A DNA stretch of 64,000 nucleotides. Source: Streptomyces sp. NBC_01381 (GTDB lineage Bacteria; Actinomycetota; Actinomycetes; Streptomycetales; Streptomycetaceae). The stretch is taken from the NCBI RefSeq assembly GCF_026340305.1, contig NZ_JAPEPI010000001.1, positions 1,426,001 through 1,490,000 of the forward strand, written 5' to 3'. How positions within the stretch are numbered: the stretch's first letter is position 1; the number at the start of each line of letters is the position of its first letter. Shown one piece after another: positions 1 through 9,787 of the stretch. The position numbers and the translations under genes are program-made. The notes below the pieces were generated by a model, which was given only the letters and a program-made list of their open reading frames with translations, did not search any database and was not told the DNA's origin.

Positions 1-2
1 TG

Positions 3-101
3 TGGATTCCTTACGCGCCGTTCTGGGCCATGGTCCTGATCGCGCTCAACGGCTTCGTGATCTGGGCGCTGTGCACGGCTCCCGGTCCGTCGGAGCGATG
101 A
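3..101 (+). CDS. C-terminus of a small membrane protein (partial)
   Basis: Only the last 32 codons are in the window; the start lies to the left. The reading frame gives a hydrophobic, Trp-rich segment (PFWAMVLIALNGFVIWAL) that looks like a final transmembrane helix, followed by a short polar tail and a TGA stop. The pattern resembles the last helix of small actinobacterial membrane proteins of the DUF7144 type, but that is a resemblance only. Function unknown. Confidence 0.5.
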   Translation, partial: WIPYAPFWAMVLIALNGFVIWALCTAPGPSER

Positions 102-177
102 ATCCGTCGGAGCCATGAATCCGTCGGATCGAAGAGCAGGGATGGCCTCGTAGCCGGATCGCGGATCGGAGACATGC

Positions 178-558
178 ATGAAGGACCTCAAGTTTGAGCA
201 GAAGCGCTCGCTGTCACGCCTGGAGGCGGCTGCCCAGCTCACGGCAATCGCGGCCGCGCTGAGTGAGGGCGGGGATGCCGAACTGGAACTCGGCGCCGGA
301 ACGCTGAGCCTGCGGATCCCCGACGACCTTCGCAGCGAGATAGAGGTCGAGATCGGTGACGGGGAGATCGAGCTGGAGATCGAGTTCAAGTGGACGACCG
401 CACCGACCCGGAAGGCGCCGTCGCGGAAGGGCGCAACCACGGAGAAGGCCACGAGACGCAAGAAGGTGCCCGCAAAGCCTCCCGCAAAGCCGGGGCGCAG
501 CAGTACGAGCACCAACAGAAGCAAGAGCGCGAAGCGGTCCGCCACGAAAAAGCCCTGA
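178..558 (+). CDS. amphi-Trp domain-containing protein
   Basis: 126 residues. Residues 1-75 form the amphi-Trp domain: an N-terminal K-F-E-Q-K-R segment, a helix, then a stretch rich in Glu and hydrophobic residues ending in an EIEFKW-type strand. Residues 80-126 are a Lys/Arg/Ser/Pro tail of the kind often seen on nucleic-acid-associated actinobacterial proteins. No enzymatic function is known for the domain. It stands alone, convergent with the MocR-type gene to its right. The ATG at 178 is the only sensible start, since it begins the domain. Confidence 0.75.
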   Translation: MKDLKFEQKRSLSRLEAAAQLTAIAAALSEGGDAELELGAGTLSLRIPDDLRSEIEVEIGDGEIELEIEFKWTTAPTRKAPSRKGATTEKATRRKKVPAKPPAKPGRSSTSTNRSKSAKRSATKKP

Positions 559-570
559 GCCGCACTGCAC

Positions 571-2052
571 TCAGGGGTGGCCACTGCTCCGGGGCAGTGC
601 GGTCCAGGCTGCGGAGAGGCGGTCGACCAGTGCTGCCGCGGTCTCCGGAGCGAAGGAGTAGGGGATGCGGACGTAGTCGTCATGGGTGCCGGTCGCATCC
701 ATCGTGGCGCCCGGGATGACCTCCGCGCCGTGGCGCAGCGCCAGCCGTGCGTAGAGCCGGGCGTCCGTGCCCGCGGGCAGCCGGACCCACAGCACGGAGC
801 CGCCCCGCGGTGCTTGCCAGCGCCAGTCCGGAAGCGCCTCGGCGAGCAGCCGGGTGATGGTGGTCAGCCGCTCGCGGAGGATGCGGGCCCGTTCGGGCGC
901 GAGGGCCGTGAGCGCGGGGAGGAGCCGGGCGGCGAGGGCCTGGTCGATGAGCGGGCTGCCGAGGTCGTTGAGTGCTTTGAGCCGGGCCAGGCGCGCCACC
1001 GTGTCCTGCGGTGCGCGGATCCAGCCGATCCGGAGACCGCCCCAGACGGCCTTTGTCAGCGAACCCACCGTCAGCACGGTTCCCCCGGCGGGGGTCGCGG
1101 CGATCGGCGGCGGAGCGTGACCAGGGGCGAGCCCCGCCGCGTGGGCGCTGTCCTCCAGGACGGTGACGCCGTGTTCGGCGGCGAGCTCGGCCACCCGGCG
1201 ACGACGTCCGGCGGACATCAGGGTGCCGGTGGGGTTGTGGTATGTCGGCATGACGTAGAGCAGCGCGGGCCGGTGTTCGGCGAGCGCGGTGGCGAGCCGG
1301 TCGATCCGTACCCCGTCGGAGTCGAGCGGGACGCCGACAAGACGGGATCCTGCCGCCCTGAGGACGTCCAGGCAGCCCGGCCACCCGGGGGATTCCACGA
1401 GGGCGGTGGACCCGCGCCCGAGGTACAGCTGGGCGCTCAGCGCGACGGCCTGCGTGGCACCCGTGGTCACCACCACCTGGTCGGGGACGGTCGGCAGGCC
1501 GTGAGCGGTGTGGTGGGCGGCGATCGCCGCTCGCAGCACGGGGAGTCCGGCCGGGTGGTAGCCCGACTCACCGACCATCCCGGGCAGGTCATCGCGGACC
1601 AGCTGAAGCAGGGCTTGAGCCAGGTCCGGACCGCCGGCCTCGGCCGCCTGCCCCAGCGAGATGAGGTCCGGCGGCTGTGTGATCAGCCGCTGGACCACCG
1701 CGGTGGCCTGACCGCCGCGTACCCGCCCGTCCACCGGAACCCGGTGTGCCGCGGCGCCTCCCGATACCTGAGTGCCGCTGCCCCGACGTGTCTCGGCCAG
1801 GCCCGAGCCACGCAGTGCGTCGTACGCGGCGACAACCGTCGCCCGGCTGACCGAGAGGGCGTCGGCGAGCCGCCGTTCGGACGGTAGACGGTCCCCGGTG
1901 CGCAGGTCCCCGGACCGTACGGCCCGGCCGACCGCGTCGGTGAGCCGCCGGTACAGCGGCCCCTCGCCCGAACTCCAGTCGCCCAGCAGGTCGATCAGCT
2001 CGTCCAGCTGGGGCGTCTGACGATTCCGGTCCACTTTCCCCTCCATTGGCAC
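571..2052 (-). CDS. MocR/GntR-family regulator with aminotransferase fold
   Basis: About 493 residues. Residues 30-100 are a GntR winged helix-turn-helix (LPSERRLADALSVSRATVVAAYDALR). The remainder is a fold-type I PLP aminotransferase domain with the PLP-binding lysine in GSLTKAVWGG near residue 332. This is the MocR/PdxR architecture: members sense PLP or an amino compound and usually control a neighbouring, often divergent, gene. Here the divergent neighbour is the DUF885 protein with an amino-acid exporter behind it, so these are the natural candidate targets. An internal ATG two codons in (MEGKVDR) is an alternative start. Confidence 0.88.
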   Translation of the reverse strand: MPMEGKVDRNRQTPQLDELIDLLGDWSSGEGPLYRRLTDAVGRAVRSGDLRTGDRLPSERRLADALSVSRATVVAAYDALRGSGLAETRRGSGTQVSGGAAAHRVPVDGRVRGGQATAVVQRLITQPPDLISLGQAAEAGGPDLAQALLQLVRDDLPGMVGESGYHPAGLPVLRAAIAAHHTAHGLPTVPDQVVVTTGATQAVALSAQLYLGRGSTALVESPGWPGCLDVLRAAGSRLVGVPLDSDGVRIDRLATALAEHRPALLYVMPTYHNPTGTLMSAGRRRRVAELAAEHGVTVLEDSAHAAGLAPGHAPPPIAATPAGGTVLTVGSLTKAVWGGLRIGWIRAPQDTVARLARLKALNDLGSPLIDQALAARLLPALTALAPERARILRERLTTITRLLAEALPDWRWQAPRGGSVLWVRLPAGTDARLYARLALRHGAEVIPGATMDATGTHDDYVRIPYSFAPETAAALVDRLSAAWTALPRSSGHP

Positions 2053-2087
2053 GGGAGCACGTGCCGCCGCGACGAGAGGCTAACGGC

Positions 2088-3658
2088 ATGACCTCCACCT
2101 CACCCGCTTCACCCCTCTCGCCCCTGCCACCCCTCTCGCCCCTCGACCCGCGGCTGGCAGCCGTCTGCGACCTTTCCGTTCTCGCGGCGCGGGACGGCGC
2201 CGGACGGCACGAGTACGACGGAACCGTCCAGGACCTGTCTCCGGACGCCGTACGACGCGGCCTCGCCGCACTCGGCGGCCCCGCCGGTACGAAGTCTTAT
2301 CCGGACCCGCACGACGAGGCGCACGCGGCGGCCGCGGAGGAAGCCCTCCGGGTCCGGTTCGGCGAGCTCGAACTGCACCGGAGCAACCCCCTGTGGCACA
2401 TCGAGAACCTGGATCTGACCGGCTACGACCGCCCCTACGCGCCCAAGGCCGAGCGGGACGCCGCCCGGTCGGCCCATCTGCGACAGTGGCCCGACGCCGT
2501 GGACGCGGCGATCGAGGCACTGGACCGCGTGCCCGCGGCGCTGGCCGACGCCACGCTGCCGTCCGCCCGTGGTCTGGCCGCCCTTCTCGACCCCCGGGGC
2601 GGCCCCGTCCACGCCGCCGCAGGGCGGGCGCACGCGCGGTTCACCGCCCACCTGGAGCGGGCCGCCGCCGAAGGCGCGCCGTCAGCGGCGCTCGGCGGCC
2701 CCGCTCTCGCCCGGCTCCTCGGCGCGGCCGAAGCCTGCACGATCGACCTCACCGCCCTGTCCGCCCGCGTGGATGCGGAACGGGACCGACTGCGTGCCCT
2801 GCTCGACGAGTCGCTCCGCCGCCTCGCCCCCGCGGCCACGCCCGCCGACACGGTACGGGCGCTCCAGGCCGACCACCCCGATGCCGACGGCCTGCTGGCG
2901 GAGTTCGCGGCACTCGTCGACGAGACGGTCGCCTGGACCGCCCGGCACGATCTGGTGCCCCACCACGATGTCGAGGTGGTGGTCCGGCCGATGCCCGACT
3001 CCCAGCGCCGGGCGCTGGCCGGCCTCTTCGCGTCCGCGCCCCACGAGGCCGACGCGGCCGCGACCTTCCGCGTCACCCTCCCGGGCGCCGCCTGGACGAG
3101 GACCGAGAGCGAGCAGTGGTTGTCGACCGGCTTCAACCGGACCCTGATGCCGAACATGGCGATCCACGAGGTGGCACCCGGGCACGCCAGCCACTTCAGG
3201 GCGCTGCGCCGGGCGGCGACCGACGTCCGCCGCACGCTCCACTCCGATGCCTTCATCGAGGGTTGGGCCCATTACTGCGAGGAGTTGGCCCTGGAGCAGG
3301 GCTTCCGCGACGGCGACCCGCGCGTCGCCGTCGCGGTCGCCCAGGACGGGCTGCGCAGAGTCACCCGCTTCGCCTGTGCCATCGGACTCCACACCGGAGC
3401 CATGACCCTGTCGGACGCGGCGGCACGGTTCACCGAGGATGTCTCGCTGGCCGGACCCGCGGCCCTGCACGAGGCCGAGCGCGGGCTGTTCGACCCCAGT
3501 TACGGCCGTTACACCTGGGGCAAGTTCGCCGTTCTCGACCTGCGTGAGCAGGCCAGGGCACGCTGGGGCGGCGACTTCTCGCTCCGCCGCTTCCACAGCG
3601 CCCTGTTCGACCTCGGTGCCCCGCCCCTCGGTCTGCTGCACACGGCACTGGAACGCGG

Positions 3659-3662
<4 letters not shown>
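2088..3662 (+). CDS. DUF885 family protein (putative metallopeptidase-like)
   Basis: 524 residues. The diagnostic DUF885 signature HEVAPGH (H-E-x-x-P-G-H) lies near residue 360, and a downstream E-rich segment (AHYCEELALEQG, around residue 395) could supply another metal ligand, as in gluzincin-like enzymes. No signal peptide is visible. The start at 2088 is chosen because the upstream in-frame stretch overlaps the divergent promoter region and the MTSTSP start begins a normal Pro-rich N-terminus. The stop overlaps the next start (ATGA), so it is probably co-translated with the LysE-type exporter. Peptidase activity is inferred only from the motif. Confidence 0.75.
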
Positions 3663-4336
<674 letters not shown>

Positions 4337-4505
4337 AGCCCGCATACGACCGCTGGGAGAACTACGCCCTCTGCATCAACTAAGGCCCTGACACTACGAA
4401 TTCACACATGTTCCATGTTTCACACCGCACCCCCTGGCCACGCGGCACTGGGTATTGTTCCGCCGGGGTTCGACCGGGCGGTGGGTCCGGTCGGGAGGGG
4501 GAATC

Positions 4506-5720
4506 GTGGCCACACGCGGCGAGCGTTCGCGGATCGTTCCGACGGAGGGCGACCATCGCGTCACGCCCGCCGAGCTGTTCTTCGACCTGGTCTTCGTGTA
4601 CGCCATCACACAGGTCACCGCGCTCATGGCGGCCGACCCGACCGCGCTGCGGCTGCTCGGCGGGGGCGTCGTGCTCGCGCTGCTCTGGTGGTGCTGGTGC
4701 TGTTTCGCCTGGCTGGGGAATGTGGTGCGGGCCGACTCCGGGGCGGTGTTCGGAGTGCTCGTCGCGGTCATGGCTGTGGTCATGGTGGTCTCGCTGACCG
4801 TGCCCGACGTGTATGAGGACGCGCCCGGCGGGCTGCCGGTGCCGCTCGTCTTCGTACTCTGTTACGGGGCTGTGCGGGTGCTGCATCTCGTCACGTACTG
4901 GATGTCTGCCCCGGATGACTTGGCGCTCCGGACCACCTTGCGGCGAACGGCGCTGCTCTCCGTGGCGCCGCCGTTCGCCCTGCTCCTGGCCGGCAGCGCC
5001 TTCAGCGGCCTCACACAGATTCTGCTCTGGTTCGGCGCAGTGGCGGTCGACTACTTCGGTATCTACCTCGTCGGCGGAGGCTCCGGCTGGCGCGTGGCCT
5101 CACCGGGCCACTTCTCCGAACGGCACGGACTGATCGTCATCATCGCGCTGGGCGAGTCGATCGTCGCCATCGGAGTGGGCGTATCCGGATTCGTTCTCAC
5201 CTGGCCGGTATTGGGAGCGGCCGCGGTGGGCCTGCTCGTGGTGGCAGGGCTGTGGCGGGTGTACTTCGGGCAGGTGAGCGCGGCGGCCGAGCACCGGCTC
5301 GCGGGACTCGGCGGCGACGACCGGATCCGCTTTGCACGCGACGTCTACACCTTCCTGCATCTGCCGCTCGTGGGCGGGATCGTGCTCACCGCACTGGGAA
5401 TGAAGAAGGTCCTCAAACAGATCGCCGACACCGCCCACTACGACCTGTCCGAGCCGCTGCACGGGGTGGTGGCCTGGGCGCTTCCGGGCGGTGTGGGAGT
5501 GTTCCTGGCCGCAGCGGCAGCAATCTTGTTGCGCACTGCCGGCCAACGCTCGGTGCCGCTGATCGCCGGGGGCGCGCTGTGCCTCTGCGCGGGGGTGGTG
5601 GTCGCGGCGATACCGGCGCTGGTGGCGCTTGTGGTGTTGGCGGGGGTGGTGGCGGGGGTGCTGGTTCTGGAGGAGCGGCGAGCCGCGGACACGAAGCCCG
5701 CTCAGCCTCAGGTGAGTTGA
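4506..5720 (+). CDS. low temperature requirement protein A (LtrA) family
   Basis: 404 residues, strongly hydrophobic with about 10-12 predicted membrane segments. The N-terminal TPAELFFDLVFVYAITQ motif and the later GHFSERHGLIVIIALGESIVAIG motif define the LtrA family. The family name comes from a Listeria cold-growth locus; the molecular role is unknown. The GTG at 4506 is chosen because a GGGAGGGGG ribosome site lies just upstream and the protein then begins directly before the conserved domain. The last 60 residues are Val/Ala/Gly-rich helices. It is flanked by intergenic DNA and probably monocistronic. Confidence 0.88.
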   Translation: MATRGERSRIVPTEGDHRVTPAELFFDLVFVYAITQVTALMAADPTALRLLGGGVVLALLWWCWCCFAWLGNVVRADSGAVFGVLVAVMAVVMVVSLTVPDVYEDAPGGLPVPLVFVLCYGAVRVLHLVTYWMSAPDDLALRTTLRRTALLSVAPPFALLLAGSAFSGLTQILLWFGAVAVDYFGIYLVGGGSGWRVASPGHFSERHGLIVIIALGESIVAIGVGVSGFVLTWPVLGAAAVGLLVVAGLWRVYFGQVSAAAEHRLAGLGGDDRIRFARDVYTFLHLPLVGGIVLTALGMKKVLKQIADTAHYDLSEPLHGVVAWALPGGVGVFLAAAAAILLRTAGQRSVPLIAGGALCLCAGVVVAAIPALVALVVLAGVVAGVLVLEERRAADTKPAQPQVS

Positions 5721-5744
5721 CCTCTGAGGGCCGCCGGGCGCGAG

Positions 5745-6278
5745 TCATTCGTCATGCGGGACTTCCAGTTCCAGGAGCCGCTCGGCGATGTCGTCGGCCC
5801 ACTCCTGGGCCCATCGGCGCAGTCCGGCGATCGCCTGCTCGTCGAGGCCGTAGGCGGCGAACTCGGTGTCGTCGATCCAGTCCGCGCCGGCGAGGCGGGC
5901 CTGGAGGTCGGTGATGTCGAAGGTGTCGCGGACGTGGCGTCGGCCGAGTTCTTCGAGTTCGGGGTGGCTCCAGCGGTCTGCCGCGGCGCGGACGTCGATG
6001 AGGTCGCGGGCCAGGCCGCGGTCGGTCAGCGCTCGTACTTTGGTGCCGACCACGTCTTCGAGGGAGAGGACCAGGCCGTACTCGGTCTGCACCGGGGGCC
6101 GCCAGAGGGCTTCCTTGAGGACGTCGACCTCACACTCTTCGCCGCTGTTCGGGTCGGTGACGATGAGCCGTGCGGAGAGGGGATCCGTCTCCAACACCCG
6201 CACCCGCCAACCTCGTTCCTCAAGGCTGGCGCGGACGGTGGCGGCGATCTTCTCCATCCCTTCAGGGTGCCACGGCGT
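5745..6278 (-). pseudogene. AbiEii-like nucleotidyltransferase, N-terminally truncated
   Basis: Roughly 170-180 codons remain. The retained part (SARLIVTDP..ECEVDVLKEALW, EDVVGTKVRALTDRGLARDLIDV) is the C-terminal two thirds of a nucleotidyltransferase of the AbiEii/AbiGii type. The N-terminal part that should carry the GG-type loop and first catalytic acids is absent. Homology seems to end at TPWH (6267-6278), exactly where the phage amidase fragment begins on the other strand. An ATG at 6257 could still start a short product. In intact systems the family is the toxin half of a defence toxin-antitoxin pair; no antitoxin is visible here. Confidence 0.6.
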
Positions 6279-6831
6279 CATCACCAAGGACGGCCGCGTC
6301 CACCTCGTCGGCTACGGCCGCGCCAACCATGCCGGCCTCGGCGACGACGACGTGCTCCGCGCGGTCATCGACGAGCACGCGCTGCCTGCCGACAACGAGG
6401 CGAACACCGACGGCAACCGGCACTTCTACGGGTACGAGTGCGAGAACCTCGGCGACGGCAAGGACCCGTGGCCGAAGGTGCAGGTCGAGGCGATAGTGCG
6501 GGCCTCGGCAGCGGTCTGCCGCCGTCATGGCTGGACGGCCGCGTCCGTGATCCGGCATCTCGACTGGCAGCCCGGCAAGGTCGACCCCCGCGGGCCCGGC
6601 CTGGAGTGGGCCGACATCCACAAGCGTGTGGACGAGCGGCTCAAGCACCCCGCGAGCTGGTCGCCGGGCGGCACCGCGACGTACACGGTCCGCAAGGGCG
6701 ACACCCTCTCTGCGATCGCCAAGGTCAAGCTCGGCGACGCCAAGCGGTGGCACGAGATCGCCGAGCTCAACCACCTCGAGGACGCCGACGACATCCGCGT
6801 CGGCCAGAAGCTCAAGCTCCCCAAGAAGTGA
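6268..6831 (+). pseudogene. Phage N-acetylmuramoyl-L-alanine amidase with LysM, N-terminus missing
   Basis: About 187 codons. Residues from CHGVITKDG through the YECENLGDG and IRHLDWQPGKVDP segments match the second half of a PGRP/amidase_2 catalytic domain, followed by a LysM domain (TYTVRKGDTLSAIAK...VGQKLKLP). Alignment by eye to the full-length amidase at 38058-39113 shows that about 80 N-terminal residues, including the first zinc-ligand His, are missing. The break coincides with the break in the AbiEii-like gene. It is followed directly by holin-like and accessory lysis genes, so this is the remnant of a phage lysis cassette. Confidence 0.7.
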
Positions 6832-6839
6832 GGACTCCC

Positions 6840-7064
6840 ATGACTGCGTCTGTAGAGAAGAAGGTCACCTCGGCGACCGCAGGTACGTACCTCGGTAGCA
6901 CTGGCCTGCTCGCAGCCCTTGAAGCCGTGCAGGACAACAGCGAGTTGGTCAGCTGGATGCCGTCGGGCCTCGCTCCATTCGTCCTCGCCCTGGTCCCCGC
7001 CGCTGTGACGTTCGTGTCGGGCTGGGCCACCAAACACAGCCCGCGCGGCCCGTCCTCGATCTGA
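6840..7064 (+). CDS. Holin-like small membrane protein
   Basis: 74 residues beginning 8 bp after the amidase fragment stop, with GAGGA as ribosome site. It has two hydrophobic stretches (about residues 15-30 and 42-62) separated by a short polar turn, and a charged C-terminus (TKHSPRG). Size, position after an amidase and topology fit an actinophage holin. Holins form the membrane lesions that release the endolysin. The family cannot be named from sequence alone. Confidence 0.55.
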   Translation: MTASVEKKVTSATAGTYLGSTGLLAALEAVQDNSELVSWMPSGLAPFVLALVPAAVTFVSGWATKHSPRGPSSI

Positions 7065-7084
7065 CCTGACAGGAGGGCCCGCGC

Positions 7085-7393
7085 GTGGCTGATGAGCCGA
7101 CGACCGGGGAGGTCGTCCGCCGCCTGGAGGACGTACGCCAGGATCTCAAGGAGGACATCCACGGAGTCGTCGCGCTCGTCGGCCAGAAGGTGGACGGCGA
7201 GATCCTGCGGCTCGGGCAAGAGGCGCAGGACGAGCGGCACACCACCCTCGTCGCCCGCGTCGCCAAGCTCGAGGAGCAGGCAGCCGAGAAGGAACGGCAG
7301 CGGCTCGCCGACCGAAGGCTCATCTTCTTCTCCCTCGTCGTGCCGGTGCTGCTCCTGGCCATCCAGCTGTACAACGCCAACCAGGGGACGTGA
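7085..7393 (+). CDS. Coiled-coil protein with C-terminal membrane anchor
   Basis: 102 residues from a GTG start preceded by GGAGGG. Residues 5-75 are highly charged and heptad-like (coiled coil); residues 78-97 form one transmembrane segment near the C-terminus. The architecture matches the gene at 39173-39532 in the second lysis cassette, although sequence similarity by eye is low. Such proteins commonly lie beside actinophage amidase and holin genes. A role in lysis timing is inference. It overlaps the next reading frame. Confidence 0.55.
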   Translation: MADEPTTGEVVRRLEDVRQDLKEDIHGVVALVGQKVDGEILRLGQEAQDERHTTLVARVAKLEEQAAEKERQRLADRRLIFFSLVVPVLLLAIQLYNANQGT

Positions 7394-7395
7394 CG

Positions 7396-8016
7396 ATGAG
7401 CGCCCACAAGGCCGTGCGCCGCGACCCGATCGCGCTACTCCTCGGCGCCCTGCTCGCCCTGCTCCTGGCCTACATCTGGTGGCAGACCTCGCAGCTGTCC
7501 CACGGCCTACGCAACGCCAACACGGCTCGCGACGCCCTCGCGCGCCAAGTGCAGGGACTGGGCGAGAAGCCCATCGCAGGCCCGCCGGGAAGCCGCGGCG
7601 ATCCCGGCCGCTCCGTTATCGGCCCTCGCGGCCCGCAGGGCGAGCCCGGCCGCGCCGGCGCTTCCGGCAAGCCTGGCGAGGACGGCGAGGACGGGATTCC
7701 CGGTGACGATGGCGCCGAGGGTGTCGGCCAGCCGGGCGCCGATGGCGAGGCGGGCGCCCCCGGTGCCGATGGCACGGCCGGACCACCGGGTCCGCAGGGC
7801 GAGCCGGGGCCCGCGGGCCCGCAAGGCGAGCCCGGTCCGGCTGGGTCCGACGGGAAGGATGGACAGACGTGCCCGCCTGGCTACAGCCTCCAGGCCCCGG
7901 CAGCTGATCCGGACGCCCTCGTCTGCCGCCGAGACGGAGCACCCCAACCCGACGACCAGGACAACGGGAACGGCCCGCAGGCAGCCCTCGATCCCACCCG
8001 CCGTCAGTACTTGTGA
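7396..8016 (+). CDS. Collagen-like repeat protein with N-terminal membrane anchor
   Basis: 206 residues. Residues 10-30 form a single transmembrane segment, followed by a short coil. Residues about 60-155 are uninterrupted Gly-X-Y triplets ([27 protein letters not shown]), and the C-terminal 50 residues contain two cysteines ([15 protein letters not shown]) that could form a disulfide. Collagen-like triplets are common in phage fibres, but the membrane anchor here suggests a surface-displayed protein. The ATG at 7396 has an AGGGG ribosome site 8 bp upstream; the GTG at 7390 is an alternative overlapping the previous stop. It is the last gene before a strong terminator. Confidence 0.75.
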   Translation: MSAHKAVRRDPIALLLGALLALLLAYIWWQTSQLSHGLRNANTARDALARQVQGLGEKPIAGPPGSRGDPGRSVIGPRGPQGEPGRAGASGKPGEDGEDGIPGDDGAEGVGQPGADGEAGAPGADGTAGPPGPQGEPGPAGPQGEPGPAGSDGKDGQTCPPGYSLQAPAADPDALVCRRDGAPQPDDQDNGNGPQAALDPTRRQYL

Positions 8017-8022
8017 CAGAGT

Positions 8023-8048
8023 CCCCTCTCGCCTTCGGGCGGGAGGGG
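8023..8048 (+). terminator. Rho-independent-type terminator of the lysis remnant
   Basis: An 11-bp stem (CCCCTCTCGCC against GGCGGGAGGGG, one G-T pair) with a TTCG tetraloop lies 7 bp after the collagen-like gene stop and is followed by GGCCTTTCCTC. It should end the 6.8-8.0 kb transcript. Confidence 0.85.
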
Positions 8049-8063
8049 GCCTTTCCTCATGCT

Positions 8064-8078
8064 CAATTGCGCGCAATC
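8064..8078 (+). promoter_or_regulatory. Putative operator site 1 (CAATTGCGCGCAATC)
   Basis: It contains the perfect palindrome ATTGCGCGCAAT. Close copies occur at 8101 (13 of 15 matching site 3) and 9788 (14 of 15 matching this site), all in non-coding DNA around the DUF6879/XRE pair. The likely ligand is the XRE protein encoded at 8917. Confidence 0.5.
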
Positions 8079-8100
8079 AGGCATCAAGGGAGTACATCTG

Positions 8101-8115
8101 CAATCGAGCACAATC
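8101..8115 (+). promoter_or_regulatory. Putative operator site 2 (CAATCGAGCACAATC)
   Basis: Second copy of the CAATnGnGCnCAATC site, 79 bp upstream of the DUF6879 gene start. The spacing between sites 1 and 2 is 37 bp start to start. Confidence 0.45.
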
Positions 8116-8179
8116 CTTCAGCGCGGCTGTACGCAATGGGCGCATGCTGGTCACCCAACATCCGCTGATGGAGGTCCAC

Positions 8180-8920
8180 ATGACGCTGAGGTTCATCGGT
8201 ACCACCAGCGACGATGGCGACTGCCCGACCCTGTACGAGATTCCGGAGACTGACGAGATCCTCGTTCAGGGCGAGCGTGAGGCCGACCCCGAGCACCTCG
8301 CGCAGCTCCGCGACGTGAAGCCGTCCGAAACATTCGTCCGCGTGCCCCGCTCACTCCTCACCCAGTACGCACCCCGCGAGGCCGCCCCCGAGCTGGTGCC
8401 GTTCGCCGAGGTGTCCCACCTCTTCCGCGAGTTCCGGCACACCGCGTGGAGACTGGAGACCCGCCGCGGCTATGCCTCGGACCGCATCAGTCCGAAATGG
8501 GAACGGTGGCTCGCGGGCGAGGACGTCGCCAACGAGCCGCACAACGCGTGGCGCGAGAACGTCCGTGCGCAGGTCGCGCAAGGGAAGCGGTTCGAGCGCG
8601 TCCGCCTCGTCGACGAACCAGCCACACAGGGGCAGGAGTTCCTCATGGCGAGCGGCCTGGGTAACGTCGCCGCAGGCGAGGACATCCGCCACCTCACCCG
8701 CGCTGAGGCCGAGCAACTCCGGTTGCCCGACTTTGATTTCTGGCTCTTCGACTCCAAGACCCTCGTCCGCTTCGCGTTCGACGAGCAAGACACTACCCTC
8801 GGCGTGTACGTCACCGAGGACCCCGCCGACGTCCTCGCCGCATGCCAGGCCCGCGACACCGCATGGCACCACGCCGTGCCTACCAGCGAGTTTCAGAGGC
8901 AGGTACGTTCCAGTGTGTGA
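8180..8920 (+). CDS. DUF6879-type protein
   Basis: 246 residues. The second half (PFAEVSHLFREFRHTAWRLE..., FDFWLFDS, VRFAFDEQD, TEDPADVLAACQARDTAWHHA) follows the DUF6879 pattern often found immediately upstream of, and overlapping, XRE/DUF5753 regulators in Streptomyces. The first 75 residues are a separate segment (TLYEIPETDEILVQGE) of the short type seen in BldB-neighbour proteins. The stop overlaps the XRE start (GTGA). Function is unknown; the conserved pairing implies that it works with the regulator. Two candidate operators lie upstream. Confidence 0.7.
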   Translation: MTLRFIGTTSDDGDCPTLYEIPETDEILVQGEREADPEHLAQLRDVKPSETFVRVPRSLLTQYAPREAAPELVPFAEVSHLFREFRHTAWRLETRRGYASDRISPKWERWLAGEDVANEPHNAWRENVRAQVAQGKRFERVRLVDEPATQGQEFLMASGLGNVAAGEDIRHLTRAEAEQLRLPDFDFWLFDSKTLVRFAFDEQDTTLGVYVTEDPADVLAACQARDTAWHHAVPTSEFQRQVRSSV

Positions 8921-9756
8921 GTGACTTCCAGCAGGCCCGGCAGATCCTCGGCGCACGGCTCAGCGAGCTGCGCGCCGAGGCGGGTATGGAAGGCAAAGAC
9001 CTCGCCGCCAAGCTCGGCTGGCAGCCTTCCAAGGTGAGCCGTCTGCAGAACGGCAAGCAGACGGCAAGTGCCCCCGACATCGCGGCGTGGGCCGATGCCG
9101 TAGGCCGCCCGGACGTCGAGCCCGAGCTGCAAGGGCTTCGAGCGGGCGTGGAGTTGAAGCACCGGACGTGGCGTCGACAACTCGCCGGCGGGCACTCCGA
9201 GCGCCAGAAGCTCGCGATCCGCGAAACCGATGCGACGACCTTGATCCGAGCCCTCGAGGTTTCACGGATTCCAGGCCTGTTCCAGACACGCGAGTACGCA
9301 CGCGCCATCTTTGATGCGAACGCCAGGTTCCGCGAGATCCCGGCCACGACGGAGCAGGCCGTGGCGAACCGGATGCGGCGGCAAGAGGCCCTGTACGAGC
9401 CCGGCAAGGAGTTCCGGTTCCTCCTATGTGAGGCCGCGTTGTATCACCGCTCGTGCCCCAAGCCGGTGATGGCTGAGCAACTCGACCGCCTGTACGGCGT
9501 GGTGGGTATGCCCCGCGTGGACCTCGGGATCCTGCCGTTCGGGACCCAGCTGCGGCGCACGGCGCCGCATGCGTTCTGGATCTATGACCGTCGGCAGGTG
9601 ATCGTCGAGACGATCACCGAGGAACTGTGGCTCACCGCCGACGACGACATCCGGCTGTACGAGCGGGCCTGGGATTGGCTCGCCGAATCGGCCGAGCGAG
9701 GGACGATGGCGCGACGCCTGATCGGCCGTGCGCGGGCCTCGTTGGATCTCGCGTGA
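8917..9756 (+). CDS. XRE-family regulator with DUF5753 domain
   Basis: 279 residues. An N-terminal Cro/CI helix-turn-helix spans residues 5-65 (LAAKLGWQPSKVSRLQNGKQTASAPDIAAWA). The rest is the DUF5753 ligand domain, recognisable by IPGLFQTREYARAIF and MPRVDLGILPFG. This is the WhiJ-like class of Streptomyces developmental regulators. The GTG start at 8917 overlaps the DUF6879 stop by 4 bp. A candidate operator lies just downstream, ahead of the next gene, and two lie upstream, suggesting autoregulation and control of the 9.8-11.3 kb genes. Confidence 0.85.
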   Translation: MSDFQQARQILGARLSELRAEAGMEGKDLAAKLGWQPSKVSRLQNGKQTASAPDIAAWADAVGRPDVEPELQGLRAGVELKHRTWRRQLAGGHSERQKLAIRETDATTLIRALEVSRIPGLFQTREYARAIFDANARFREIPATTEQAVANRMRRQEALYEPGKEFRFLLCEAALYHRSCPKPVMAEQLDRLYGVVGMPRVDLGILPFGTQLRRTAPHAFWIYDRRQVIVETITEELWLTADDDIRLYERAWDWLAESAERGTMARRLIGRARASLDLA

Positions 9757-9787
9757 GCAACCCACGCAACTGACGGGCCGTTAGATG

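Noticed and set aside
5754-6831. Plus-strand frames that join the AbiEii-like region to the amidase as one fusion protein
   Set aside because: The 5' part is antisense to the AbiEii-like sequence; only the part after 6268 resembles a protein family.
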